From an uncultured Oscillospiraceae bacterium (lineage in GTDB: Bacteria; Bacillota_A; Clostridia; Oscillospirales; Oscillospiraceae), in assembly GCA_944387755.1 (NCBI GenBank), contig CALXGC010000059.1, positions 1 through 64,000 on the forward strand: DNA of 64,000 nucleotides. Direction: 5' to 3'. The notes beneath the pieces were generated by a model that did no database searches, had not been told where the DNA came from, and saw only the letters and a list, made by a program, of their open reading frames with translations. This document shows positions 15,902 to 24,686 of this stretch, piece after piece (position 1 is the first letter of the stretch; each line of letters begins with the position of its first letter). The translations under genes and the position numbers were made by a program.

Positions 15902-17272
15902 ATGCTTACGGAGCGCTATGAATTCACCTGGCCGGGGAAGCGGGCCGCGATGGCCGAGGCCGCCCGTCCCGCCCGCAAGATTCTGCGTCCGGTCCGGGAG
16001 GAGAGCCGGGACTGGGACGGCACGCGAAACCTCTACATAGAGGGAGACAGCCTGGAGGCGCTGAAGCTTCTTCAGGAGAGCTTTCAGGGCAAAATTGATT
16101 TGATCTATATCGACCCGCCCTATAACACAGGCCGGGACTTCACCTACCGGGACAACTTCCGCCGCTCCCGGCGGGAGGAGGAGAGCCGGGCGGGGGATTA
16201 CGCCGGAGAGGAGCGCCGGCGGATTGAAAATCTGGAATACAGCGGCCGGTCCCATGGGGACTGGTGCTCGATGATGTACGCCCGGCTGTGGCTGGCCCGG
16301 AATCTGCTGTCGGAGCGCGGGCTGATTTTCATCTCCATCGGCGACGAGGAGGCGGCAAATCTGCGCCTGATTGCCGGCGAAATCTTTGGGGAGGAGAACT
16401 TCCGCAATCAGATTGTGGTGCGCCGGGGGGCAAAGTCCCTCCAGGCCCAGTTTGACACCTGGGACAAGCTGGGGCAGGGCCACGAGTACCTGCTCTTTTA
16501 CAGCAGGAACAGCCAGTACCGCTTCCCCAAACAGACCAAGCCTCTGAAGGAGCGGCGGGAGGGCGGCTGGAACAGCCACTGGCGGGGAACGGACCGGCCC
16601 ACCATGCGCTATGAGCTGTTCGGCCACACCCCGGAGCGGGGCCAGTGGCGCTGGAGCCGGGAGCGGAGCCTGCGGGCGGCGGAGAACTATCAAAAAATGC
16701 TGGCGGAGACGGGGTGCAGTCCGGACAACGTCCCCCAGGAGGCCGTGGACCGGTGGTATCTCAGCCAGCCGGAGCCGGTGGACCTGCTGCGGCAGTCCGC
16801 CTCCGGGAAGGCGGAGCACTATGTCCCCCCTACGTCGGAGACCCTGCTCAACAGCGCCTGGATGGACCTGCTGGTGGGCAGCTCCAGCGAAATTCAGCAG
16901 CTCTTCCACGCCAAGGTCTTTGACACGGCGAAGCTCACCGCCTTTTTGGACCGGATTCTCCAGTTTGCCCCCAAGGACGCCGCCGTGCTGGACTTCTTCT
17001 CCGGCTCCGCCTCCACCGCCCACGCGGTGATGCGGCGCAACGCCGCCGACGGCGGCCGCCGGCGGTTTATCATGGTCCAGCTCCCGGAGCCGTGCAGCGA
17101 GAAGTCGGAGGCCTTCCGGGCGGGCTACCGGGACATCTGCGCCATCGGCCGGGCGCGCATCCGCCGGGCGGGGGACAAGCTGCGGGAGGACCATCCGGAG
17201 ACGGAATTGGACACAGGCTTCCGGGTCTTCCGGGTGGAGGACCCGAAGCACAGTCAGGAGGAGGAGCTATGA
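15902..17272 (+). CDS. Site-specific DNA methyltransferase, beta-class (type III Mod-like)
   Basis: The 456-aa protein has the catalytic motif 'IYIDPPYNTG' (DPPY at residues 71-74) before the SAM-binding motif 'LDFFSGSASTAHA' (about residue 365). This order defines the beta class of N6-adenine (or N4-cytosine) methyltransferases and fits type III Mod subunits, whose usual length is larger (about 600 aa). The central region ('GQGHEYLLFYSRN', 'WNSHWRGTDRPTMRYELFG') is the probable target recognition part. ATG 15902 is preferred over 15857 because GAAGAGGGG precedes it. The stop overlaps the next start (ATGA). No Res helicase-nuclease is nearby, so it is either orphan or paired with the downstream protein. 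Confidence 0.88.
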   Translation: MLTERYEFTWPGKRAAMAEAARPARKILRPVREESRDWDGTRNLYIEGDSLEALKLLQESFQGKIDLIYIDPPYNTGRDFTYRDNFRRSRREEESRAGDYAGEERRRIENLEYSGRSHGDWCSMMYARLWLARNLLSERGLIFISIGDEEAANLRLIAGEIFGEENFRNQIVVRRGAKSLQAQFDTWDKLGQGHEYLLFYSRNSQYRFPKQTKPLKERREGGWNSHWRGTDRPTMRYELFGHTPERGQWRWSRERSLRAAENYQKMLAETGCSPDNVPQEAVDRWYLSQPEPVDLLRQSASGKAEHYVPPTSETLLNSAWMDLLVGSSSEIQQLFHAKVFDTAKLTAFLDRILQFAPKDAAVLDFFSGSASTAHAVMRRNAADGGRRRFIMVQLPEPCSEKSEAFRAGYRDICAIGRARIRRAGDKLREDHPETELDTGFRVFRVEDPKHSQEEEL

Positions 17273-17763
17273 GCGGAGGCGTCAGCAAGCAGCTGGGGCA
17301 CAGCGACGACAGCGGCTTTGCATTTTCCAAGGAGCTGCTGGCCGGCGCGCCCACCGCGGCCATCAACTTTGACCGCCTGCAAAAGCATCCCAAATTCGGC
17401 TATATCATCTTTGAGTACCTGCTGTGCGAGGAGTCCCAGCATGTGACCCCCTACACCAGCCACCCCAACCGGTACTGGCACAAAAACGCCGCCAAATTCC
17501 TCTCTCTGTGGCGGGCGGCCCTGGATTTTCACGCCCATCTGTACCTGGTGAACTACGCCAAGCGGGGGACAAGGGCGGAAAACGAGGTGCTGCTCCTGGA
17601 AGTGCTGGACCTGGACGAGACCGGCATCATAAAAGAGCGCACACGCCGCTTCACCCGCGGGGAGTTCGCCCAGTGGTTCCGGCGGCTGAACCTGGAGTGC
17701 CTGTCCGGCCGGGAGGAGCTGGCGGAAGAGATCGCCCGGCATAAGCATACTCCGCCGCGCTGA
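17269..17763 (+). CDS. 164-aa partner of the methyltransferase, unknown function
   Basis: The start codon overlaps the methyltransferase stop as ATGA, so the two are translationally coupled and probably work together. The protein shows a 'GYIIFEYLLCEES' strand-helix, a middle 'YWHKNAAKFLSLWRAALDFHAHLYLVNYAKRG', and 'ENEVLLLEVLDLDETG'. Alternating hydrophobic strands with Glu and Lys could be read as a PD-(D/E)XK-like nuclease core, but I cannot place the catalytic triad with confidence. Alternatives are a specificity or regulatory subunit. It does not resemble type II or III restriction enzymes I know. Confidence 0.6.
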   Translation: MSGGVSKQLGHSDDSGFAFSKELLAGAPTAAINFDRLQKHPKFGYIIFEYLLCEESQHVTPYTSHPNRYWHKNAAKFLSLWRAALDFHAHLYLVNYAKRGTRAENEVLLLEVLDLDETGIIKERTRRFTRGEFAQWFRRLNLECLSGREELAEEIARHKHTPPR

Positions 17764-17765
17764 AC

Positions 17766-17805
17766 AAAGAGCGCCCCGAAGCTGTGAACTTCGGGGCGCT
17801 CTTTT
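17766..17805. terminator. Bidirectional terminator
   Basis: AAAGAGCGCCCCGAAG pairs with CTTCGGGGCGCTCTTTT between convergent genes; both sides carry A/T runs. Confidence 0.88.
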
Positions 17806-17806
17806 C

Positions 17807-19117
17807 TTATGCCAGTCCCTGGCAGATATTTTGCTGGATTTTTTGGAACAGCCGCTGGAACTGTTCCCGCTCCTCCTGGGAGAGGCCGGCGAAGCGGGCC
17901 GCGTCATAGTCCGCCAGGGCGGCCCGGACCTCCTTCAGAAAGGGCTGGGCGGCGGGGAGAAGAGAGACGTGCAGGGGGCGGGCGGCGCTCTCCGTGCCGG
18001 CGTCCTCCTCCGTCTGGACCAGCTTCCGCAGGGCCAGCTTCTGGAGCAGCAGCGCCAGCCCCACCCGGCTGACGCCGGCGAAGTCGGCCAGCTCCCGCCG
18101 GGTGCAGGGCCCGCTGAGACAGGAGAGGCACAAAAGCAGCTGGGCCTCCGCCTCCGTCAGGTCCAGCTTCCGGGCGGCGGGAATCAGATAGCGCTCCAGC
18201 AGCTTCCGCTCCCGGTAGGCGGCGGGCAGGACCCCCGGCTCCTCCAGCAGCGGGGCGCACAGAGGGGGCCGCTCCTCCCCCAGCTTCGTCAGGCCGGGCA
18301 GCAGGGACTCGTCCCCCGCCGCGTCCACCAGAAAGCGGTAGACCTTCAGGCGGTTCTTCTCATAGTCCCGCTGGTCCAGCACATGCTTGTAAAATTTGTT
18401 GTAGTACTCAAAGACACGCAGCTTGGTGCGGATGACATTGGGGATGGTGAGGCTCTGGGCCACCAGAGAGCCCTTGGTCTTGACATAGTAGTAGATGGGC
18501 ACGCGCAGAGCGCGGAAGGTCTCCGCATGGAGAATATACTCCAGGTTGAACAAAAAATCCTCGCACCAGCGGAGGTCCTCGTCCATACGCAGGCCGTACT
18601 CCTGGATGATGTCCCGGCGGAAGAGCTTATTCCACAGCACGCCGTAGTAGAAATCGGCGGGGTTCTCCATCATATGGGCGGCGAACTCCTCCCGGTTCAT
18701 CACGCCGTCCTCGTCGATCTCCCCCTTGTGGGAGACCCGGTCCCCGGACACCCGGTAGAAGTCTGCGATGACCAGGTCGCAGCCGCCGTCCTGGGCGGCG
18801 CGCACCAGCAGGCGGGTGGCCTCCGGCGCAAGCCAGTCGTCGCTGTCCAAAAACTGAAGATAGCGTCCGGAGGCCAGGGCAATGGCGTCGTTGCGGGCGG
18901 CGGAAACCCCGGCGTTCTCCTTGTGGAGCACCCGGATCCGCCCATCCTGGCCGGCGTACCCGTCGCAGATGGCGGGGGATTCGTCCCGGCTTCCGTCGTC
19001 CACCAGAAGCAGCTCAAAATTGGCATAGTCCTGCTTCAGCACGCTGTCTATGCAGCGGCGGAGCGTCCCCGCCGCGTTGTAGACCGGGACAATAATACTG
19101 ACCTTGGGGTCTGACAA
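17807..19117 (-). CDS. Family 2 glycosyltransferase fused to a MarR-like winged helix
   Basis: Residues 1 to ~235 form a GT2 domain: 'PKVSIIVPVYNA', 'LLVDDGSRDESP', 'LQFLDSDDW' (DxD-like metal site) and 'WCEDFLFNLEY'. After a helical linker, the last ~115 residues read as a MarR-type winged helix: 'LDLTEAEAQLLLCLSCLSGPCTRRELADFAGVSRVGLALLLQKLALRKLV', a wing and a dimerisation helix ending 'GLSQEEREQFQRLFQKIQQN'. The fusion is unusual. An ATG at 19138 exists, but AAAGGAGG lies inside that extension, 9 nt before TTG 19117, which gives the usual GT2 start 'MSDPKVSII'. The acceptor is unknown, perhaps a surface polysaccharide. Confidence 0.8.
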   Translation of the reverse strand: MSDPKVSIIVPVYNAAGTLRRCIDSVLKQDYANFELLLVDDGSRDESPAICDGYAGQDGRIRVLHKENAGVSAARNDAIALASGRYLQFLDSDDWLAPEATRLLVRAAQDGGCDLVIADFYRVSGDRVSHKGEIDEDGVMNREEFAAHMMENPADFYYGVLWNKLFRRDIIQEYGLRMDEDLRWCEDFLFNLEYILHAETFRALRVPIYYYVKTKGSLVAQSLTIPNVIRTKLRVFEYYNKFYKHVLDQRDYEKNRLKVYRFLVDAAGDESLLPGLTKLGEERPPLCAPLLEEPGVLPAAYRERKLLERYLIPAARKLDLTEAEAQLLLCLSCLSGPCTRRELADFAGVSRVGLALLLQKLALRKLVQTEEDAGTESAARPLHVSLLPAAQPFLKEVRAALADYDAARFAGLSQEEREQFQRLFQKIQQNICQGLA

Positions 19118-19189
19118 TGAAACACGCCTCCTTTTCATGCTCCTATTCTGCGTTTAAATATAAAAAAAGAACGGCCGCTTGTCAACAAA

Positions 19190-19432
19190 AGCCTTCCCCC
19201 ACCGGTGGGAAGCCGCCGCTCCGAAGCCTTCCCCCCACCGGGGGGAAGGTGGCCCGAAGGGCCGGATGAGGGGGCGGACGTGTGCGCGGGGCGCAACGAC
19301 CCGGCGTGCCCACCAAAGCCTCCCCCTTCGGGGGAGGTGCCGAGCGAAGCGAGGCGGAAGGGGTTAAACCGGCGGACGCATCCGTAGGGCGCGACGACCC
19401 GGCGCGCCCGTTCCTGTAGAGGCGCGCCGTGG
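19190..19432. repeat. Modular palindromic repeat cluster 3
   Basis: Two GCCTTCCCCC palindromes, the second followed by GGCCC-GAA-GGGCC (19251-19263, the compensatory variant of the hairpin at 15681), then a CGACCCGGCGTGCCC module, a CCTCCCCCTTCGGGGGAGG hairpin with a GCGAAGCGAGGCGG tail, and another CGACCCGGCGCGCCC module. No gene is seen in this gap of about 420 bp before the XRE promoter. Confidence 0.85.
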
Positions 19433-19503
19433 TCAAAAGCCACAGAATCCAGGCAAGAATTTCATATAACTTCAATGAAAAACATACTTCTTGCTAAAAC
19501 TTC

Positions 19504-19531
19504 TTGCCCCTTTTGGAAAACGTGATATAAT
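19504..19531 (+). promoter_or_regulatory. Promoter of the XRE/chaperone operon
   Basis: TTGCCC (19504-19509), 16-bp spacer, consensus TATAAT (19526-19531) with TG upstream (TGA-TATAAT). It is the only strong promoter seen before the long operon, about 40 nt upstream of the XRE start. Confidence 0.7.
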
Positions 19532-19576
19532 AGAAAAAAGGATGGGGAAACATGGAGCAGAAAGGAGGAGCATACC

Positions 19577-19927
19577 GTGAAAGAAACCACTCTGGCCCAG
19601 AAGATTCTCATTCTGCGCAGCGAGCAGGGCTGGACACAGCAGGAGCTGGCCAACCGCATCGGCACAACCCAGCGGACGGTGGCGGCCTGGGAGTCCGGGG
19701 ACTCCATTCCCCGCAAGGCCATGCGGGTGCGGATCGCCAAGGCCTTCGGGCTTCCGGAGGACCGCTTCCTGGGGGACGTCCATGAGACGCCGCCGGAGGC
19801 GGACGGGCAGGAGCCCACGGCCCGCCTGATGGAGCAGCTGGACGCCATGCTGTCCCGGCAGGCGGGAATCTCGGAGGAGAAGAAGACGATGGTGCTGCAC
19901 TCGGTGTCGGAGCTGCTGAAGGGCTGA
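19577..19927 (+). CDS. XRE-family DNA-binding regulator
   Basis: The 116-aa protein has an N-terminal lambda-repressor-like HTH (residues ~6-62: 'LAQKILILRSEQGWTQQELANRIGTTQRTVAAWESGDSIPRKAMRVRIAKAFG') and a short helical C-terminus that may dimerise. It starts at GTG 19577 with AAAGGAGG 8-9 nt upstream. It lies 52 nt upstream of the first Hsp70 gene in the same direction, so it is the likely regulator of the operon. Whether it represses or activates cannot be seen. Confidence 0.9.
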   Translation: MKETTLAQKILILRSEQGWTQQELANRIGTTQRTVAAWESGDSIPRKAMRVRIAKAFGLPEDRFLGDVHETPPEADGQEPTARLMEQLDAMLSRQAGISEEKKTMVLHSVSELLKG

Positions 19928-19979
19928 CGCCGGTCTGGCGCGGAGAGAGAGAAATTTGACTGCAAGAGGAGGAGAGGCC

Positions 19980-21518
19980 ATGTTTATTATCGGACTGGAC
20001 TTTGGAAACTGCTACTCGTTCCCCTGCTTCATCCGGGGGATGAACGCGGCCAGCCGCCTGGGCGGCACGCCGGTGGACCTGCTTCCGGCGGACCGGCACT
20101 ACGGCTATCCCAGCGTGTTTTTTTATTCCAGGACGGCAGCAGAGCGGAGCAAAAAGAAGAACACCTCGCCGCCCCCCTGGTGCGGCGAGGAGGCCGTCAG
20201 CGGACTGGCCTCCCCCCGGAAGAACCGGATGAACAACCTGAAGCGCCATCTGGGCCAGCCTCTGGTGCTGGACGACTGGAAGGGCAGCTATGACGACGCC
20301 ATCGTCCAGATGATTCAGTACCTGGTGCGCCGGGCCAATCAGGTGCTCCAGGCGGAGACCATGACCGCCTCCAATCAGATCTCCCTGGCCCACCCGGCGA
20401 CCTATAACCTCGCCCAGTGCGCCCGCCTGAAGGAGCTGGCGGAGAAGGCCACCCTGGAGGACGGGCGGCATGTGGAGGTGGTGGGCATGATCGACGAGCC
20501 CGCCGCCGCCGCCCTGGACTATCTGGTGGAGAACGGCCGGGCCAACCAGGAGACCACCGTTCTCACCTATGACCTGGGAGGCGGGACCTTCGACCTGGCT
20601 GTGGTGACGGCCTTCCCCCAGGGGAAGAAGGACGCCAACGGCAAGCTCTATTACTACGACGTGGAGAAGACCGGCGGCGACGCCCAGCTGGGCGGTACGG
20701 AGTTTGACGCCGAGATGTTCAAGCTTCTCAAATCCAAGGTGCCCAGCGGCGCGCAGGTGTATGACGAGACGCTGCGGCAGGAGGCGGAAAAGGTCAAGAT
20801 TCAGCTCAGCCGGGTGGAGGAGACCGGTCTGGAGCTCACCGACGCCACAGGGGACACCGTCTATCTGGAAGTGACCCGGGCCGAGTTCGAGCGCCAGTCC
20901 ATGCCGCTGATTCAGAAAACCGTCGCCAGGGTCCGCGCCCTTCTGGAGAACTCCAAGGCCAGGGCCCCGGAGCTGATTGTCCTCACCGGCGGAGCCAGCC
21001 AGATGCCGGCCATCCAGCGGGAGCTGGAGAAGGCCTTCCCCGCCTTCCGGGGCAAAATCGTCCAGTACCGCCCCAGCCGGGCCATCGCCTACGGCGCCGC
21101 CCGGTACGGCACTCTCCGGGAGAGGCCGGTGCAGCGGCATGTGCCCAGGACCATCGGAATCCGCTTCTATGAGAAGGGCACCGACCGGGAGTATATCGAC
21201 ACCTATATCGAAGCGGGCACGCCCCTCCCCTTTGTCGGGGCATATTCCAAGTCCACCACCCGCAACGACAACCAGAAGCACTCCTTCTTCGGCGTGTACG
21301 AGGCCAAGGTGGACCACCCGGATCCCGACCAGATTGACCGGGACTATATGGAGATCCTCTCCGTCACCCTGGACCACGGCGGGCCCGTACCCAAGGGAAC
21401 CCCCACGGAGAGCCGCCTGCTCCTCAGCCAGGACGGCCTGCTGGAGGTCCAGGCCCGCGACCCCGCCAAGCCGGACAAGCCTGTCCGCAACACCTGCGTT
21501 CTGAAGAGTTTGAGCTGA
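19980..21518 (+). CDS. Divergent Hsp70-family protein A
   Basis: The 512-aa protein has an Hsp70/actin-fold nucleotide-binding domain. The phosphate-1 loop reads 'GLDFGNCYS' (DnaK has DLGTTNS). Phosphate-2 is the canonical 'YDLGGGTFDLAVV' (~residue 200), and the adenosine motif is 'VLTGGASQMPAIQ' (~345). A C-terminal region of about 120 residues (from 'VPRTIGIRFYEKG') is beta-rich, like a short substrate-binding domain, and lacks the helical lid. It is therefore not the housekeeping DnaK. ATG 19980 follows AGAGGAGGAG. It is the first structural gene of the operon, followed by a second Hsp70 and a GrpE-like gene. Confidence 0.88.
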   Translation: MFIIGLDFGNCYSFPCFIRGMNAASRLGGTPVDLLPADRHYGYPSVFFYSRTAAERSKKKNTSPPPWCGEEAVSGLASPRKNRMNNLKRHLGQPLVLDDWKGSYDDAIVQMIQYLVRRANQVLQAETMTASNQISLAHPATYNLAQCARLKELAEKATLEDGRHVEVVGMIDEPAAAALDYLVENGRANQETTVLTYDLGGGTFDLAVVTAFPQGKKDANGKLYYYDVEKTGGDAQLGGTEFDAEMFKLLKSKVPSGAQVYDETLRQEAEKVKIQLSRVEETGLELTDATGDTVYLEVTRAEFERQSMPLIQKTVARVRALLENSKARAPELIVLTGGASQMPAIQRELEKAFPAFRGKIVQYRPSRAIAYGAARYGTLRERPVQRHVPRTIGIRFYEKGTDREYIDTYIEAGTPLPFVGAYSKSTTRNDNQKHSFFGVYEAKVDHPDPDQIDRDYMEILSVTLDHGGPVPKGTPTESRLLLSQDGLLEVQARDPAKPDKPVRNTCVLKSLS

Positions 21519-21519
21519 C

Positions 21520-21538
21520 GGGCGCGGCGGCCGCGCCC
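21520..21538 (+). other. Intercistronic hairpin
   Basis: GGGCGCGG (21520-21527) pairs perfectly with CCGCGCCC (21531-21538) between the two Hsp70 genes, with no T-run after it. It may protect or partition the mRNA, but it is not an efficient terminator. Confidence 0.55.
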
Positions 21539-21567
21539 CTGCCAAGACAGGAAAGGTGGAATTTTAG

Positions 21568-23184
21568 ATGCAAAGACCACCCTCAGAAATTTATGGCTGC
21601 GACATCGGCAACGCCTTCGGCTTCCTCTCCCTTGTGCCGCGGGAGGGCGGGGAGGCCCAGCCGGTGTTCGCCCCCTCCGAAACCCTCAACGCCAACGAGG
21701 GAATGCCCACCGCGGCCTATATCACCCCGCCGGACGGGACCCCCATCCGGGTCTATGACCCCAAGGGCGGCCCGGCCCTGGGGCTGATTCGCCGCAACCC
21801 CGCCTGCGGCGTGCGGGCGGTGAAGACCCGCCTGTGGGAGGACAGCCTGCCCCTGCCCGGCGTGGAGCGCTCCGTCTCCCCCTATGAGGTCTACGGGGCC
21901 ATTGTGCGGGATATGATCCAGCTGGGCAATTTGAACCGCCTTGCAGAGCGGCGCTCCCCCATCTATGACCTGGTGATGACCTACCCGGCCTCCCTGCACA
22001 ACGGAGCCAACGGCCTGGAGGTGCTCAACCGGATGCAGAAGAGCATCGAGGACGTGGTGCTGGACGGCCATCCCCTGCATGTGGCCGCCCGCATTCCAGA
22101 GCCGGCGGCGGTGGGCATTGACTATCTCTACTGCCTTCAAAACCAGCTCCCGGAGGACCAGCGCTGGCAGAGGGCAGAGTTCACCGCCCTGGTCTATGAC
22201 CTGGGCCACGGCACCTTCGACACCGCCGCCGTCACCGCCCGGAGCCAGGGGGAGCCCTATGAGGTCTGGGCCAGCGACGGCCTGCCCGACGTGGGGGGCC
22301 GGAACTTTGACGAGCGCCTGGTGGAGGAGCTGACGGAACTTCTGGAGCGGGAGTACGGCTATCAGCTCCAGAACGCCCAGGAGCGGGAGCAGCTCCTCCG
22401 GGAGGCCATCGAGATGAAGCACACCCTCAGCCAGCATGATGAGGCGGCGGTGCAGCACCAAAACCTCCGGGACGGGAGCTATCTGGAGCTGTCCGTCACC
22501 CGCGCCCGGTTTGAGGCCCTCACCCAGGACCTGCTCCACGAGACCCTGGAGAAGACCCAGGAGATGATCTCCAGCCAGACGGCCCATGGGCGGACCATCG
22601 ACGCCATCGTCCTCTCCGGCGGGGCCAGCCAGATGCCCATGGTGAAGGCCGCCCTGGAGGCCCACCTCCAGCCCAGGCTGCCGGTGTACCTCTTCCGGCC
22701 CCAGAAGGCGGTGTCCTTCGGCGCGGCCCGCTATGCCCTGGGCGTCCGGCCGCTGCCGGACATGCCGCCCCGCCCGGAGCCGGACCCCCGCCCGAAGCCC
22801 CAGCCGGACCCCAGGCCGGTGGCCCAGCTCCACACCCGCCACGCCTACGGCGTGCTGGTGGAGGAGCCCGGCGTGCTGGACAGCCAGGTCCGCATTCTTC
22901 TGTCGGAGGGCGAACCCCTCCCCGCCTGGTCGGAGCCCCTGGACTTCCCGGTGGAGAGCGGGCGCATCGACGTGCAGGTCTACCGGCCTGAAGGGGCTCA
23001 GACCGCCGGGACGCTTCCCGCCGGGGACTGTGAAAATCTGGTCCGCCTGCACTTCGACGTCCCCCGCACGGAGCGGGGCAGGCTGACGCTGACGGTGGAC
23101 AACGGCTATGACATCACCGCCAGGCTGGAGCTGCCCGACGGAACCGTCCAGATTCGCAGCACCGCAGACAGCCGGAAGGCGTGA
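21568..23184 (+). CDS. Divergent Hsp70-family protein B
   Basis: A 538-aa Hsp70-like protein, clearly diverged from protein A. Phosphate-1 is 'GCDIGNAFGF', phosphate-2 is 'YDLGHGTFDTAAV' (the second Gly of GGGTFD is His), and the adenosine motif is 'VLSGGASQMPMV'. After the nucleotide-binding domain (to ~395) comes a Pro-rich linker of 'RPEPDPRPKPQPDPRP' type. A beta-rich C-terminal domain follows ('AYGVLVEEP' to 'ARLELPDGTVQI'). The His substitution may slow ATP hydrolysis, so A and B could be an active/regulatory pair. This is inference from motifs. Confidence 0.86.
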   Translation: MQRPPSEIYGCDIGNAFGFLSLVPREGGEAQPVFAPSETLNANEGMPTAAYITPPDGTPIRVYDPKGGPALGLIRRNPACGVRAVKTRLWEDSLPLPGVERSVSPYEVYGAIVRDMIQLGNLNRLAERRSPIYDLVMTYPASLHNGANGLEVLNRMQKSIEDVVLDGHPLHVAARIPEPAAVGIDYLYCLQNQLPEDQRWQRAEFTALVYDLGHGTFDTAAVTARSQGEPYEVWASDGLPDVGGRNFDERLVEELTELLEREYGYQLQNAQEREQLLREAIEMKHTLSQHDEAAVQHQNLRDGSYLELSVTRARFEALTQDLLHETLEKTQEMISSQTAHGRTIDAIVLSGGASQMPMVKAALEAHLQPRLPVYLFRPQKAVSFGAARYALGVRPLPDMPPRPEPDPRPKPQPDPRPVAQLHTRHAYGVLVEEPGVLDSQVRILLSEGEPLPAWSEPLDFPVESGRIDVQVYRPEGAQTAGTLPAGDCENLVRLHFDVPRTERGRLTLTVDNGYDITARLELPDGTVQIRSTADSRKA

Positions 23185-23216
23185 AGGCGCCAGGCGCCAA
23201 GTTAAGGAGGAACACC

Positions 23217-24686
23217 ATGGCAAAAACTGATTCGGCGATGTCGCTGCACTACCAGGCAAAAAACTACAGGGACAAACCCAGAGAGCTGTTTGACAGGCTC
23301 ATCAACGCCATCCTGGAGGATTACAAGTCCCATGGAAGGTGCGATTTTGTGGAGGAGCTGTGCAGCGGCCGGATTCCCAGCGTCACGCTGGCGGAGTACA
23401 GCGCCCTGCTGGAGGCGGACCACTATCTGCGGCACGGGAAAAGAACCCACCCCGACTATCTTGCCGTCATCCCCCATGTCTACGACCATCGGGAGCGGGA
23501 TGGCGTGCCAGTTTATATTCCGTGGGACCGGGGAATGACCTCCGTCCCGCCCTCTCAATATCAGGAGGAGGCCAGGCAGTTTGACAACCTGGCCCGGAAC
23601 CATTTCCGGAGAGACAGGCACAACGCCGTCCAGCCCGGCGCGCCGGGGGGCCGGAGAATTCCCATCGGCGACTCCATGGAGGCTTTGGAGAAGACGCCGG
23701 AGCCGCCCGCTCCGTCCCCCGCCCAGCCCGCCGCCCCTGTCTCCAAAGAAATTCAGGAGGCCAGAGCGCTGGCCAACAAGATTTTGGCGGAGGCCCGGCA
23801 GAAGGCCGAAAAAATCAAGCAGGACGCTGAGGACGAGGCCTACCGCATACAGGCGGAGGCTCAGACGGCGCGCAGCCAGGCGGAGGAGCTGCGTCTGGCC
23901 AACCAGCGCCGGCAGCAGGAGCTGGAGGCGGCCAAGGCGGCCCTCGCCCAGCAGCAGACGGAGCTGGAGCGCACGGCCCAGCAGCGGGCGGACCAGCTGA
24001 CGGACCGCTACCTGTGGACCAGCCATCTGGAGATGCAGAAGGAGTGGGACGAACAGCAGGCCAAAAAGAACCAGGAGGACCAGACGGCGGCGGAGCTGGC
24101 CCGGATGAAGGACGAGCTGTGCCGCGAGACCACCGCCCTGAAGGCCGAGTGGCGGAAGGCCCTGGAGGAGACGGCGGAGAAGCTCACAGAACTGCAAAAC
24201 GGGCTGGACAGCCGCCTGCGCCAGTGGCAGAGCGGCCTGTACCCCAGGGAGCTGCGCCCCCTGGCGGAGTGCTGCGCCCAGTTTTACCGGATTGTAAACA
24301 ACGACCAGGCCCTCGCCGGCCAGGTGGCGCGCATGGCACAGGAGCCGGCCTCCCCCGCCGCTTCGGAGGAGCTGGTCAAATACCTCCAGCAGCGGCACAA
24401 GTCCCTGAAGGTCTTTCAGGGCAATCTGGAGAAGGCGGCGAACAAGCTGGGGCTGTTCCTCTCCTACCCGGAGGAGGGGAGCCCCTTTGACGACGCCCTC
24501 CAGACCCCGGCCAACGAGGGGATTGAGGACCCCTACGGCATGGTGGTGGCCCGGTGCGAGACCCCCGGCGTCATCCGCCGCACCAGCGGCGAGCTGGAGG
24601 AGGGAGAGCCGGTTCTCCCCGCCATCGTCACCCTGAAGTCCCGCGGACCCAAGTGGGAGGAGGCGGCGCGCTATGGAGACGTATAA
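23217..24686 (+). CDS. Coiled-coil protein with GrpE-like C-terminal head
   Basis: The 489-aa protein has an N-terminal domain (~1-110, 'DKPRELFDRLINAILEDYKSHGRCDFVEELCSGRIPSVT'), a Pro/Ala linker near 160-175, and a long coiled coil (~180-350, rich in Glu, Ala, Gln and Lys). The C-terminus reads 'NLEKAANKLGLFLSYPEEGSPFDDALQ' then 'GMVVARCETPGVI' and 'EGEPVLPAIVTLKS'. That pattern resembles the end of GrpE ('LGve.i...G..FDp..HeAv', 'GY', 'vLRPA.V.V'). A nucleotide-exchange role for the two adjacent Hsp70s fits, but the match is by eye. ATG 23217 follows AAGGAGG. Its end overlaps the next gene by 14 bp. Confidence 0.65.
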   Translation: MAKTDSAMSLHYQAKNYRDKPRELFDRLINAILEDYKSHGRCDFVEELCSGRIPSVTLAEYSALLEADHYLRHGKRTHPDYLAVIPHVYDHRERDGVPVYIPWDRGMTSVPPSQYQEEARQFDNLARNHFRRDRHNAVQPGAPGGRRIPIGDSMEALEKTPEPPAPSPAQPAAPVSKEIQEARALANKILAEARQKAEKIKQDAEDEAYRIQAEAQTARSQAEELRLANQRRQQELEAAKAALAQQQTELERTAQQRADQLTDRYLWTSHLEMQKEWDEQQAKKNQEDQTAAELARMKDELCRETTALKAEWRKALEETAEKLTELQNGLDSRLRQWQSGLYPRELRPLAECCAQFYRIVNNDQALAGQVARMAQEPASPAASEELVKYLQQRHKSLKVFQGNLEKAANKLGLFLSYPEEGSPFDDALQTPANEGIEDPYGMVVARCETPGVIRRTSGELEEGEPVLPAIVTLKSRGPKWEEAARYGDV

